From NCBI GenBank assembly GCA_015055615.1, contig SVHT01000006.1, forward strand, positions 1 to 64,000: a DNA stretch of 64,000 bases, read 5' to 3'. Position 1 is the stretch's first letter, and every line of letters begins with the position of its first letter. The DNA is from Clostridiales bacterium (lineage in GTDB: Bacteria; Bacillota; Clostridia; Christensenellales; Borkfalkiaceae). Made by a program: the position numbers and the translations under genes. Below the pieces are notes generated by a model. It made no database searches. It was given only the letters and a program-made list of their open reading frames with translations, and was not told the DNA's origin. This document shows, piece after piece, positions 9,956 through 19,897 of this stretch.

Positions 9956-11119
9956 TTACTCTTCTAGATGTTTTTGTAAGTATTTAAAAGATTTCTCTTT
10001 CATTCTCTCGTATTGTAAACATTGTTTTGCATAATCGATTTTACCTGTATTCTCTATCATGGAAAGCGAATCTTTATCTATTTCTTCGATAAATCGACCT
10101 TCTAATTCTAATAAACTCATCAACGAATATAATCGTCCCGCCATCCCTTTATGCCGTTTACGTCCAAACGTGAAAAATTCTTTTTCAAAGTGCCACGAAA
10201 AAACGGAGGCGTGAAAACTATCTGTAAATACGATATCCGCATTTTTAATAAGCGCCAAAAAATCCTGCGGACTAGCATCCGTCAAACAAACATCCCCAAA
10301 GCCCTCATCTGCTTTATGGAAATTAGCGGGATAATGCGGGAAAGTTACTATTTTTAACCCGTACTTTTGGGCGTATTCCTTCGCCACTTTGCGATGCACT
10401 TTATCATCACCTAAAAAATAGCAAAGCATGTATTTTTTATCAATTTTTCTCTCGGACGCTATGTTTTCCCAATCCGCACGCGTTAATAACAAGGTAGGGT
10501 CTAAACACCAAACCACTTCTTTTTCCGTATAAGGCTTTAATAATTCAACCGCATCTTTTTCTCGTACAGAAACGCCGTCGAATTTATCCAGCTCGCTTTC
10601 AAAAACCTCGCGCAACCGTTCGTCTACGGAAGTTTTTCCAATGCTTGCTGCATAGGCAATCTTCTTCTTCCTAGGAGGCACAAATCCTAAAAAATATGGC
10701 GAATCTATTTCACCACACCCCCATACCTGATCGCTACCCGTAATGAAAGCATCGTATTTTTCAAGACAATTCTCCAATTCCGTTTGCAAATAAACCTCGC
10801 TATGCGGAACCAACGCGTAAAAACTTTCAAACGCTCTTTTCCGTTCTTCTACGAGCGAATGCAAGGTTGCGTTAGATTTCTTCTCTTTCCTTGCTGAAAA
10901 CATCCTTTTTATCTTTTTTAAAACTTTAACGACGTTAAAATACTCATACCAAGCAGGTTTTCTAGGCGCATTTGTGATTACACGCTGCACTAAGATTTGT
11001 TCCGCGATATAGCCTTGTTGACGTAGTACTTCGCACAAAGCATACGACTGTAACACACCACCGAAATTCAAACTGTTGTAATATAATGTAGTAATACCTA
11101 TTTTTGTTTGTTTTTCCAT
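9956..11119 (-). CDS. polysaccharide pyruvyl transferase family protein
   Basis: TLYYNSLNFGGVLQSYAL, ITGSDQVWGCGEIDSPYFLGFVPPRKKKIAYAASIG, VFTDSFHASVFS. Confidence 0.9.
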   Translation of the reverse strand: MEKQTKIGITTLYYNSLNFGGVLQSYALCEVLRQQGYIAEQILVQRVITNAPRKPAWYEYFNVVKVLKKIKRMFSARKEKKSNATLHSLVEERKRAFESFYALVPHSEVYLQTELENCLEKYDAFITGSDQVWGCGEIDSPYFLGFVPPRKKKIAYAASIGKTSVDERLREVFESELDKFDGVSVREKDAVELLKPYTEKEVVWCLDPTLLLTRADWENIASERKIDKKYMLCYFLGDDKVHRKVAKEYAQKYGLKIVTFPHYPANFHKADEGFGDVCLTDASPQDFLALIKNADIVFTDSFHASVFSWHFEKEFFTFGRKRHKGMAGRLYSLMSLLELEGRFIEEIDKDSLSMIENTGKIDYAKQCLQYERMKEKSFKYLQKHLEE

Positions 11120-11128
11120 ATCACAACC

Positions 11129-11935
11129 TTACTTTTTCTTTCTGATAAAAGCTTTTTTAATCGCACCAAAAAATCCGTATTTTTGAATGACGTAAATCGT
11201 AATGTTTATTTTATTCCCCAACCATTTACCGAAAAATTTTCGCAACTTAGGGCCGCGCTCCCCTTCGCGCTTATCATACCATTCAGCCCAAGACGCATCG
11301 TAGTGATGAATTGAATACGTGTTTTTTGTAATTATTAATTTCTTCGTATCCACATCTTTAGGCGCAAAATATTCTTTGGGATAAATCTTCAGCCCTGCAA
11401 CTTCTTGCACGTGGTCCCCCGACTGCAATCCGTGCTTTAACAATGGTTCTGTCGCAAATAAAACCACCGTTTTTACTGCGCTGTAATTTCCATCTGAACA
11501 AAAGTGACTGTTATTATAGTCTTCCAAGATTTCTTTATAAATGGGCATCCCTGCTGTAGCTGCAATCCCCAATCCTGGCGCAACGGCTATATTCGAATCG
11601 TCGCTTTCCGTACCGTTTCTCTCGCAACCCATAAACGGCCCATTTTTTAATATTTCGTCAAAGGGCTTAATTACTTCCACGTCTGTATCAAAATACACCC
11701 CGCCATATTGATACAAAATATCAAACCGAACATAATCGCTTACAAACGCGTACTTTTTGGCTTCATAAGCCTCTTTGATATAAGGAATTTTATTGACGTC
11801 GTAATTATCTTCGTTCCATTCCTTTATCTCATAATCGGGGAAATATTTTTTCCAACTTTCAATACATTTTTGTGCTAATTCAGGCAAAGGATTACGCCCA
11901 AACCAGCAGTAATGTATAATTTTAGGAATTCCCAT
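11129..11935 (-). CDS. GT32-like glycosyltransferase (DXD)
   Basis: IPKIIHYCWFGRNPLPELAQKCIESWKKYFPDYEIKEWNEDNYD, YGGVYFDTDVEVIKP. Confidence 0.88.
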   Translation of the reverse strand: MGIPKIIHYCWFGRNPLPELAQKCIESWKKYFPDYEIKEWNEDNYDVNKIPYIKEAYEAKKYAFVSDYVRFDILYQYGGVYFDTDVEVIKPFDEILKNGPFMGCERNGTESDDSNIAVAPGLGIAATAGMPIYKEILEDYNNSHFCSDGNYSAVKTVVLFATEPLLKHGLQSGDHVQEVAGLKIYPKEYFAPKDVDTKKLIITKNTYSIHHYDASWAEWYDKREGERGPKLRKFFGKWLGNKINITIYVIQKYGFFGAIKKAFIRKKK

Positions 11936-11953
11936 GGTTTACTCCCTTTTATA

Positions 11954-12814
11954 TTACAATTTTTCCCAATCTAAATCAAAGATATTTCCTTTTGCCTCTT
12001 TGGGCGCAAGCACTTTTTTATCGGGATTTGTGTTTAAGTAAGCCGCCCACCAACCGAACGTGCTTTCAGAAATAAATTGATTCTTACAGCTTGATAACAG
12101 GAAAAATTCGTCAACGTCCTTTGTTGCAGTCGCCACGTCAATGATGGTAACATCGTCACGGCTACCATAGCATTCTTTCACCCATTGCACGTCATCTGAA
12201 ACGATAAAAAACTGGCAGTCGGGTATTTGCTTTTTAAACCATTCCAATCCTTTATCGTAATATTCTTGTCCTTTATCCCAACCCAAGGAAACAAAATCTC
12301 CTCGGCGAATATGCACCCCTACGCTATTTGCGTTTTGTATTTTCTTCAAGTGCTTTGCGCTTTCTTCTTCCAATGCATAATTAGGAACAAACTGCCTCTT
12401 TAAATCCAACAAATATTTGTCAAAATAGTTTAAATTTTGCCAAAAACCGTATAAAGCAGCGCCGTCTTTCTCAATGTTTTGAAATAATACAGATTGATCT
12501 TCACGGCAAGCATTTATATTTTCGCAAATAAAAGGGCATCGCTTTCCGTTCACACGGATTTTTTTCGGAAAACCAAACTTCACTCGAAAACGATAAGAGG
12601 CAAAATCTTTCGCTTTACCAACGAATTTTTTGAAATCCAACGCAAGCTTACTTAAATTATTTTCTCGAACACTTCCTTTTTTCGTCTTTTGTATATAAGA
12701 AAACCAACTTACGTCTAACTCCACGTCCTGCTCCAATTCTTTTGCCAACGCGTACGCCGTTGCATATTGAAACAGTTGATTGCCAAATCCTGCCTGTATA
12801 ACGCTTCTAATCAT
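11954..12814 (-). CDS. GT11 family alpha-1,2-fucosyltransferase
   Basis: MIRSVIQAGFGNQLFQYATAYALA, VGVHIRRGDFV, FLLSSCKNQFISESTFGWWAAYLN; start placed at internal Met (12814). Confidence 0.88.
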   Translation of the reverse strand: MIRSVIQAGFGNQLFQYATAYALAKELEQDVELDVSWFSYIQKTKKGSVRENNLSKLALDFKKFVGKAKDFASYRFRVKFGFPKKIRVNGKRCPFICENINACREDQSVLFQNIEKDGAALYGFWQNLNYFDKYLLDLKRQFVPNYALEEESAKHLKKIQNANSVGVHIRRGDFVSLGWDKGQEYYDKGLEWFKKQIPDCQFFIVSDDVQWVKECYGSRDDVTIIDVATATKDVDEFFLLSSCKNQFISESTFGWWAAYLNTNPDKKVLAPKEAKGNIFDLDWEKL

Positions 12815-12815
12815 A

Positions 12816-14021
12816 TTAGTATGTCTCCAATAAGCTTTCAAATATCTGTGCTTGTTCTTCGTTTCCTACTTTTTCCGCCTGTAAATTCTTACTTAAGCAA
12901 TTGCGTAATTGTTCGTCTTCCATCAGCTGCTCAATTTTATTTGCAACATCTTCCGCCGTCATTTCAGCAATAAGTGCCGTTTTTCCATCTTCAAACTGAT
13001 CAAAAACAGAAGGAAAACAAGTAACTACTACTGGTTTCGCTAATGCCTTCGCCTCATCCAACGAAACAGACTTCCCTTCAATTCTAGATGTTTGTACATA
13101 AATATCGGAATCCTTAAGATATGCATACGGGTTAACTTTTGCGCCTAACAATATAAAATACTCTGAAATTCCGTTCTCCACAATTAATTCTTCCAACGAA
13201 GGACGCTGTTCACCGTCGCCAAGAATATACCAACGAAAGTTCTTTCCTTTATCTTTCAAAATTTTTGTGGCAGCAACAGCAAGATCCAATCCCTTTGTAT
13301 AAATATCAAAGCGAACCAAAGATGAGATGCGGAAACCGTCAAACCCATCCATATATCCCTCTCCTCTTGCCGCCATATTTCGTATGGTTTTAACCGAACA
13401 GATATTTTCTACTACACAACATCTATCAGCAAGATCTGGGAACTTTTGTTTAAGCGAATCCACGCATTTTTGCGAAATCGTAACTATATGATCCAAATAC
13501 GGATAATACTTTCTATCCGCTTTATATAACATGAAATCTGTTTCATTTACTAAATAATCGCTATGGACATACCCAATTTTTACATCCGCATCAACATTCT
13601 CCACAAGATAATAAATACATCTCCCGCCCGCATAAGCGATTGCCGCGTCGTAATGCTTATCAATCTTTTTTGTGTGTTTGCCGATATACGTATCCATGGC
13701 GCAGATATGCTTATGCAGTCCCCCCGTTAAGCGCGCCCAACAGCAAGATAAAGAATATCCTACCCACTTTACCCAACGCCGAAATCCCAAGGTTTTTAAA
13801 TTTTTAAAAACCCTTTTAGGGTGCGGGTCGCGGAATTCTCTTTCCAACTGTTCTGGTAATATATTAATACTTTTGGGAATAAGAGGAATCAGCAATCCTT
13901 CTTGCTCCATAATTAAAAAATCAATCTGATATTTCCCCTCGATTTCGTTAAACAACGATAATAAACTTTTTGCTATTCCCCCCACAGGAAAAGTATCCAT
14001 AATAAACAAAAGCTTTTTCAT
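12816..14021 (-). CDS. GT4 family glycosyltransferase
   Basis: MKKLLFIMDTFPVGGIAKSLLSL..., SDIYVQTSRIEGKSVSLDEAKALAKPVVVT; start placed at the second Met. Confidence 0.85.
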   Translation of the reverse strand: MKKLLFIMDTFPVGGIAKSLLSLFNEIEGKYQIDFLIMEQEGLLIPLIPKSINILPEQLEREFRDPHPKRVFKNLKTLGFRRWVKWVGYSLSCCWARLTGGLHKHICAMDTYIGKHTKKIDKHYDAAIAYAGGRCIYYLVENVDADVKIGYVHSDYLVNETDFMLYKADRKYYPYLDHIVTISQKCVDSLKQKFPDLADRCCVVENICSVKTIRNMAARGEGYMDGFDGFRISSLVRFDIYTKGLDLAVAATKILKDKGKNFRWYILGDGEQRPSLEELIVENGISEYFILLGAKVNPYAYLKDSDIYVQTSRIEGKSVSLDEAKALAKPVVVTCFPSVFDQFEDGKTALIAEMTAEDVANKIEQLMEDEQLRNCLSKNLQAEKVGNEEQAQIFESLLETY

Positions 14022-14032
14022 CTTCGTTGTTC

Positions 14033-15148
14033 CTATTTCTCCGATGTCTCTTTTTTCCAACACATACCCAATAATAAGTACGCAAAAATCATAAAGTAAT
14101 TATTGCAAAACAATACGCTCTCGAAGGTGTTCAAGAAAATCAAACATATAAATCCGATTAAAAATAAGTTGCTTTTTTCATTTTCCTTAAAGGATTTTTC
14201 AAAAATAAAAATCAAAACGGCAAAGAAAATAATCCAACCAACCAAACCAAATTGCGTCAGAACATCCAAAGAGAAATTATGGAAATACGTTGTACGATAG
14301 CCCAACGTACCAAACCAAGGATTTTCTCTAAATTTTTCTACAGCCGCAGCCCACACCTCTTCTCTACCATTCAACCCGCTTTTATCAAATACATCCAATA
14401 AAACGTTGGATATTATTTTAAACAGTTTTGTAGACGAAGCAATTTCAAAGAAAAGCGGCAACAAAATATTCAACGCCAAAATCGTAATGTAAAAAATGCG
14501 AAACGCGGTTCGATTGGAGTACAACTTCTTAAACAAACACGCAAGCAAAAATATTACAAATGCCAAAAACGCGCTTCGATTTTCCAATTGCAAAATTAAG
14601 ACAGACACCAAAATTATGGTAATAAGAATTGCCCAAGTTTTCCACTTTGCTTTCACCATCATCAAACATGCAATACCAAAAATGGCAACGGGCAAAATAG
14701 CTATTGCAGAATTAGAATTCCACCCTGAAAGTAAGCTCCCTGGCAGAAAGAGTGCTATCATAACAACGGCATATACTGAACACGCCACACCGCATGCTGC
14801 AAATTTCTTGTCGTCCCACTTCAGCTTAGAAAAGGCATTCATCCATACTGATATTCCAAACAGCGTCACAAGATTGGTTAATTGGTAAAAGCTTTTCCAC
14901 GAAAATACCATTGCTACGCCATATAAAAGACAAGTTACCAATAAAAGAGTATCTATTGAATACACGCGCTGTCTTTTCATGCTATTTGCGGCTATACCGA
15001 AAAGAAGTAAAACCAATGTCAGTAACGTAGCAATTTCCGTATAAGAGATAGAATATGCATAACCTGAAAGAGCAAAAACGTTAGAGAACGCCAACAACAA
15101 TATCGCTATTACAAAAAATGTATTATCCTGCTTCTTTTTTTCTATCAT
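14033..15148 (-). CDS. wzy: O-antigen/capsule polymerase (Wzy / O-antigen ligase family)
   Basis: About 10 TM segments, large loop NGREEVWAAAVEKFRENPWFGTLGYRTTYFHNFSLDVLTQFGLVG. Confidence 0.85.
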   Translation of the reverse strand: MIEKKKQDNTFFVIAILLLAFSNVFALSGYAYSISYTEIATLLTLVLLLFGIAANSMKRQRVYSIDTLLLVTCLLYGVAMVFSWKSFYQLTNLVTLFGISVWMNAFSKLKWDDKKFAACGVACSVYAVVMIALFLPGSLLSGWNSNSAIAILPVAIFGIACLMMVKAKWKTWAILITIILVSVLILQLENRSAFLAFVIFLLACLFKKLYSNRTAFRIFYITILALNILLPLFFEIASSTKLFKIISNVLLDVFDKSGLNGREEVWAAAVEKFRENPWFGTLGYRTTYFHNFSLDVLTQFGLVGWIIFFAVLIFIFEKSFKENEKSNLFLIGFICLIFLNTFESVLFCNNYFMIFAYLLLGMCWKKETSEK

Positions 15149-16263
15149 ACAGTTTTCCCTTCATAAAGTTCCGTCAATTGAGCAACGATAGAACCCACGT
15201 CGTATTTCTTTTCGCAAAAGGCTTGCCAAATAGTGAATTCGTCAACACACCTTTCCTTTGCCTCCAGCAAAGCTTTTACCCAAGTAGAAAGCTCCGACTC
15301 TAAATTGCAACGGGAAATCAATCCCAACCCCATATCTATCTTTTCCGTAATATTATTGGAAATAACACACGGCAAACCGCTCGCCTGTGCTTCTACCAGC
15401 GTTACGGGATTTCCTTCAAACAAAGACGGCATCAAAAAGACATCCACCGTTTTCAATATTTGAGAAATATCCTCTCGAAGTCCTAACAAAAAAACATTGG
15501 CTTGCAAGTTCTCCTCTTTGATTCTATTGGCAATCTTTTCCCATAACTCGCCTTGCCCTACCAATAACATTTTAAAGGCAACTCCACTGTCCTTTAAATA
15601 TTTTGCTAAGGCTATCATGAACTCATGATTTTTCACGGGCGCAAAACGAGCAACATTAGCAATTATCAAATCGTTATCTTCTATCCCCCATCTCGCCCTT
15701 TCTTCCAAAGATATTGGTTCTGCTTTTAAATATTTCTCTACATCTACACCATTATTAACAACGATACCCTTCTTCGAGAATTGCTCACCGAATAGATATT
15801 GCCCCGCTTCTTCTCCACAAGCAAGATAATGCTGCGAATATTTACGAATCACTCTTAGACTCCATTTTTCGTAGATCCTTTTTATAAAATTGGAGTGGAC
15901 AGTGTTTTTTGTGCTATGAGAATGCGAAATTCGCTTTATTGACGAAAAGCGCTTACACGCAAGCATTGCATATGCAGAATTATGAAGGGTGTGGGCATGC
16001 ACCGCCGTATATGGTCCATACGCCCGAATGATTCGCTTTATTTCTCTAACGCTCTTCATCATTTTCAATCCTGAAGAACAAGGCATATGTATAACACGCC
16101 CTCCCAACGAAATAATTTCGTCTTCATAATCTTGCTTTTTGTCAGTATATACCAAAAAATCAAACTGCCATTGCGTTCTATCCAGTTTTCTATATACGTT
16201 CATCAAAAACGTTTCAGCCCCGGCGCGGTTCATACCACCCACCACTTGCAATATCCGTTTCAT
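15145..16263 (-). CDS. GT4 family glycosyltransferase
   Basis: VVGGMNRAGAETFLMNVYR, VFLMPSLFEGNPVTLVEAQASGLPCVIS. Confidence 0.9.
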   Translation of the reverse strand: MKRILQVVGGMNRAGAETFLMNVYRKLDRTQWQFDFLVYTDKKQDYEDEIISLGGRVIHMPCSSGLKMMKSVREIKRIIRAYGPYTAVHAHTLHNSAYAMLACKRFSSIKRISHSHSTKNTVHSNFIKRIYEKWSLRVIRKYSQHYLACGEEAGQYLFGEQFSKKGIVVNNGVDVEKYLKAEPISLEERARWGIEDNDLIIANVARFAPVKNHEFMIALAKYLKDSGVAFKMLLVGQGELWEKIANRIKEENLQANVFLLGLREDISQILKTVDVFLMPSLFEGNPVTLVEAQASGLPCVISNNITEKIDMGLGLISRCNLESELSTWVKALLEAKERCVDEFTIWQAFCEKKYDVGSIVAQLTELYEGKTV

Positions 16264-16287
16264 GGTTGTCCTCTATGTGTTTCCTTT

Positions 16288-17202
16288 TTATTTTGCTTGC
16301 GTTTCTGCAACCGCCTTTACGTCCGATTTCTTTAATACGAATATTTTTAAATACAACGCAAAAGCGAACGGCGTTGCCAAACATTTTAAAAAGAAACGTT
16401 TTCCCTTAAATCCCTTCCAAAAACAATGCAATTTTAACCGCAAACAAAAAATATGCGCCATTGTTTTTAAGCGTTGTTTAAAATTAAGTGAATGCTCTAC
16501 CGATTGTTCGTAAATAGCCAAAAAACCCCTAGGGTTATTTCTGTACAATCGCCGAAAATCTTGGCTAAGCCCATCGGGACGATAATCGCAAAGATATAAG
16601 CACGCATCCATAATCAACATATCATACTTCTCGTCGATTTGATTAAAAACGTAGCTTTCGCCTAAAAACTTTTCATCCTCAAATTTGGGATAAGCATATT
16701 GCTTAAAAATTTCTGTTCTAAAAACAACCGCCTTATCTCCGGTAGAACCGTATTTACGGGCTGCCTCCCACATTTTACAACGTTGAATTTCCGGCGGTAA
16801 TTTGCTCCCTACCATCTGACCGTCAAGCAGTTTCTTATAAGTAATAATCCCACTAATATCGTCTTGCGGCCGACTTGTTTCCCAAAAAGAAAGAATTTTT
16901 TCCACAGCGTCATCCGTAAGAAAATCATCAGAATCAACAATAAAAAACAAATTTCCGTTTGCTAAAACTGCCCCTGCGTTTACTGCAATATGCTTCCCTT
17001 GATTTTCTTGCTTTTGAAAACCGATTTTAATTCGATTTTCCTGTATCCAGCCCTGCACCAACGTTTCCGTATCGTCTTTTGAGCCGTCATCAACAATCAC
17101 CCACTCAAAACGATTATCTGTCTGTCGTAATAAACTTCTATACAGTTGAGGTAGAATATATGCTCTGTTGTACGCTGGCGTAAAAATCGTTAATAGTTCC
17201 AT
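16288..17202 (-). CDS. GT2 family glycosyltransferase
   Basis: LTIFTPAYNRAYILPQLYRSLLRQTDNRFEWVIVDDGSKDDT. Confidence 0.9.
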   Translation of the reverse strand: MELLTIFTPAYNRAYILPQLYRSLLRQTDNRFEWVIVDDGSKDDTETLVQGWIQENRIKIGFQKQENQGKHIAVNAGAVLANGNLFFIVDSDDFLTDDAVEKILSFWETSRPQDDISGIITYKKLLDGQMVGSKLPPEIQRCKMWEAARKYGSTGDKAVVFRTEIFKQYAYPKFEDEKFLGESYVFNQIDEKYDMLIMDACLYLCDYRPDGLSQDFRRLYRNNPRGFLAIYEQSVEHSLNFKQRLKTMAHIFCLRLKLHCFWKGFKGKRFFLKCLATPFAFALYLKIFVLKKSDVKAVAETQAK

Positions 17203-18011
17203 TATCTGTTTCTCTTTTTATATTTTTTTCTATGATGTTTAAACATAATCCATTTTGGAATACATGCTACTAGTACAGGTTTCCACGTTAAAATCCATTT
17301 TCTTTTCGGAACTCCTAGCAATTTATATCCATTGATCTTTACTTTACGTGCACCGAGCGCAGCCTTGAATGTCCGCTTTTTAAAATCTTCTTTGGATTCT
17401 CTGTATCGGTACAAAGGTTCCTGAATAACGTATCCCTGATATCCCGCAGCAAAGAAACGAAACCAAAGATCCGCGTCTTCCGCACGCATAGTTTCTTTAG
17501 ATACCGTATATCCACCCAATGCCTTATATACACTTGCTCTCATCATAATGGTGGGATGAGCAAAAGGCATACGCTTGATAATTGTTTGCTTCGTAGGATA
17601 TTCCAATTCTGCGCAAGTGCCGTATTCACCTTGGTCATCAAAAATAACTCGTCCCGTGCCCACGCAATCAATTTCAGGATGGGAATCTAAAAAGGCAACC
17701 TCTTTTTCAAGCCTTCCCGACAACGATTCGTCATCAGCATCCATTCTTGCGATATATTCCCCTTTTGCAGCCGCCAAGCAATTATTTAAGGTTGCAGCCA
17801 AGCGCATATTTTGCGGATTTTTTAGCAAAACGATTTTATCGGGATATTGCTTTTGATACTCACTGGCAATATCCAACGTACCATCTCTAGAACCGTCGTC
17901 ACACATGATCAATTCCCAATTGGTATACGTCTGTGTCAAAATAGACTCGATCGATTTCGATAGTGTCTTCTCGCAGTTATATACCCCCATAATAATAGAC
18001 ACTCTTGCCAT
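17202..18011 (-). CDS. GT2 family glycosyltransferase
   Basis: ARVSIIMGVYNCEKTLSKSIESILTQTYTNWELIMCDDGSRDGT, ARMDADDESL. Confidence 0.9.
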   Translation of the reverse strand: MARVSIIMGVYNCEKTLSKSIESILTQTYTNWELIMCDDGSRDGTLDIASEYQKQYPDKIVLLKNPQNMRLAATLNNCLAAAKGEYIARMDADDESLSGRLEKEVAFLDSHPEIDCVGTGRVIFDDQGEYGTCAELEYPTKQTIIKRMPFAHPTIMMRASVYKALGGYTVSKETMRAEDADLWFRFFAAGYQGYVIQEPLYRYRESKEDFKKRTFKAALGARKVKINGYKLLGVPKRKWILTWKPVLVACIPKWIMFKHHRKKYKKRNR

Positions 18012-18015
18012 GATA

Positions 18016-18912
18016 TTACTCCTTACCTTCAATTTCAGGCAGCTTAATCATATCCCCTAATTTTCTTTCCCATTCGTCAGGCTTAAATAACCAAAATCCG
18101 CCACCGTGGAAAAGGGTAAATTCCCCAAAATATATTTTCCCTTCTATTTCATATAAATCGATTCTGACGAATTTCATACCCGCCGACAGCCTTTTCGCCA
18201 ACGCTTTCATCTCTTCAAACATCTTCGGCTTTAGTATTTCTTTTCCCGATTGAGTATGAATGTTTTCAATATCCAAATGATTGAAATCCATATCGAAGAA
18301 ATCGAATTTTACGTCCGTACTTCTGTCCGTCGCAATAAACATGATTTTCGGCTCGCCATTAAAACAGAAAAATTTGTAATCTTCGATATCTGCGCATCCT
18401 TCCGGCGTCATATACTTTTCCGCCATAATCATAGGCTCGACCTTTTTATACGGATATTCGCGACCGAGCACGTAAGGGTTCATTTTCAGCCTTAATTTGA
18501 AGAATTTTGCAAATGCTTTATGGTCAACTTGTGATTTGTCCGTCACGACTTTTACACTGCCCGAATCATGATTGCATTTCAATACGAATTTATCGGGTAA
18601 GGCATCGAAATCAATGTCGGCATAACGTTTCCATTGACCAAGCAAGGGAAAACATATATCTTCGCCGATTTTCTCTTTTACAATCTCACGCACCTTGATT
18701 TTATCAACATAATCGGTGTATTCAGTATGAATTTCGTTGATTTTTAACCAATTAAGCTTTTCGTTAAAGCCAATAGGATTTTTTAAATGCAGCTTTTTCC
18801 CAGTTTTGATTTTATACACCATTTTCAAGTACGGTTTCGTGGGAATAAAACGCAAGCAATTGATCAATTTAAGACGGAATTCTCTATTCTTAAATATCTT
18901 CTTGTAATCCAT
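18016..18912 (-). CDS. TupA-like ATP-grasp protein of polysaccharide loci
   Basis: YKIKTGKKLHLKNPIGFNEKLNWLKI, FVLKCNHDSGSVKVV, FYGEFTLFHGGG-like end (IYFGEFTLFHGGGFWLF). Confidence 0.82.
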   Translation of the reverse strand: MDYKKIFKNREFRLKLINCLRFIPTKPYLKMVYKIKTGKKLHLKNPIGFNEKLNWLKINEIHTEYTDYVDKIKVREIVKEKIGEDICFPLLGQWKRYADIDFDALPDKFVLKCNHDSGSVKVVTDKSQVDHKAFAKFFKLRLKMNPYVLGREYPYKKVEPMIMAEKYMTPEGCADIEDYKFFCFNGEPKIMFIATDRSTDVKFDFFDMDFNHLDIENIHTQSGKEILKPKMFEEMKALAKRLSAGMKFVRIDLYEIEGKIYFGEFTLFHGGGFWLFKPDEWERKLGDMIKLPEIEGKE

Positions 18913-19886
18913 TACAAATTCTCCTTATACCAAGCAATTGCTTCATTTAAGCCTTTCGCAAAATTATAGTCGGGATCATATCCCAGTAATTCTCTCGCCG
19001 CAGAAATATCTGCGTTCGAGTGCTTAATATCCCCTTTTCTATCGGGACCAAAATTCGGCTCGATATCTTTACCCAACTCTTTTGTCAACGTATAGTATAT
19101 ATCAATCAAATATTCTCTGCCGCCATAAGCGATATTGTACGCTCTGCCCGCCGCCTCATGCGAAGCCAAACACGCCTTCAAATTCGCCTCAATTACGTTT
19201 TCAATATAGGTAAAGTCGCGGCTTTGTTTTCCATCACCATTGATTGTCGGCTGTTCGTCGTTTAATAATTGCTTGATAAACTTCGGAATAACCGCCGCAT
19301 ACGCGCCGTTGGGGTCTTGTCTACGCCCAAACACGTTGAAATAACGCATACCGTACGTATCCAAACCGTACAACTTCGTGTATAACTTCGCCCATTCTTC
19401 GTCGCAACGTTTTGTCAGCGCATAAGGCGAAAGCAAATTCCCTTCTATTCCTTCACGCTTGGGAAGATTAGGTTCATCACCATAAACGGACGAAGACGAC
19501 GCGTAAACAAATTTTTTCACGCCCTTTTGACGAGCCGCCTCTAACATATTTAGCGTCCCTTCAATGTTGTTTTTACAATAGAAAATAGGCATTTCAATCG
19601 AACGCGGGACACTCCCCCACGCCGCCTGATTAAGGACGTAATCCACACCTTCGCAAGCCTGCATGCAGGTATCCAAATCCTTGATATCCCCTTTTATAAA
19701 CTCGTAATTGGGATTATCCGAAAACATATCGACGTTTGCTTGTTTTCCCGTAGAAAGGTCATCCAAACAACGCACCTTGTAGCCCATATTCAAAATCGTT
19801 TCGCAAAGGTTCGAGCCGATAAAGCCTGCGCCGCCCGTCACCAAAAATTTGCTCCCCTCGGGGAATTTCAAATGTTTATATGCCAT
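18912..19886 (-). CDS. NAD-dependent epimerase (UDP-GlcNAc/UDP-glucose 4-epimerase-like, SDR)
   Basis: FLVTGGAGFIGSNLCETIL, YASSSSVYGDEPNLPKREG, YALTKRCDEEWAK, MRYFNVFGRRQDPNGAYAAVIP. Confidence 0.88.
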   Translation of the reverse strand: MAYKHLKFPEGSKFLVTGGAGFIGSNLCETILNMGYKVRCLDDLSTGKQANVDMFSDNPNYEFIKGDIKDLDTCMQACEGVDYVLNQAAWGSVPRSIEMPIFYCKNNIEGTLNMLEAARQKGVKKFVYASSSSVYGDEPNLPKREGIEGNLLSPYALTKRCDEEWAKLYTKLYGLDTYGMRYFNVFGRRQDPNGAYAAVIPKFIKQLLNDEQPTINGDGKQSRDFTYIENVIEANLKACLASHEAAGRAYNIAYGGREYLIDIYYTLTKELGKDIEPNFGPDRKGDIKHSNADISAARELLGYDPDYNFAKGLNEAIAWYKENL

Positions 19887-19897
19887 ATCCTTAACTC

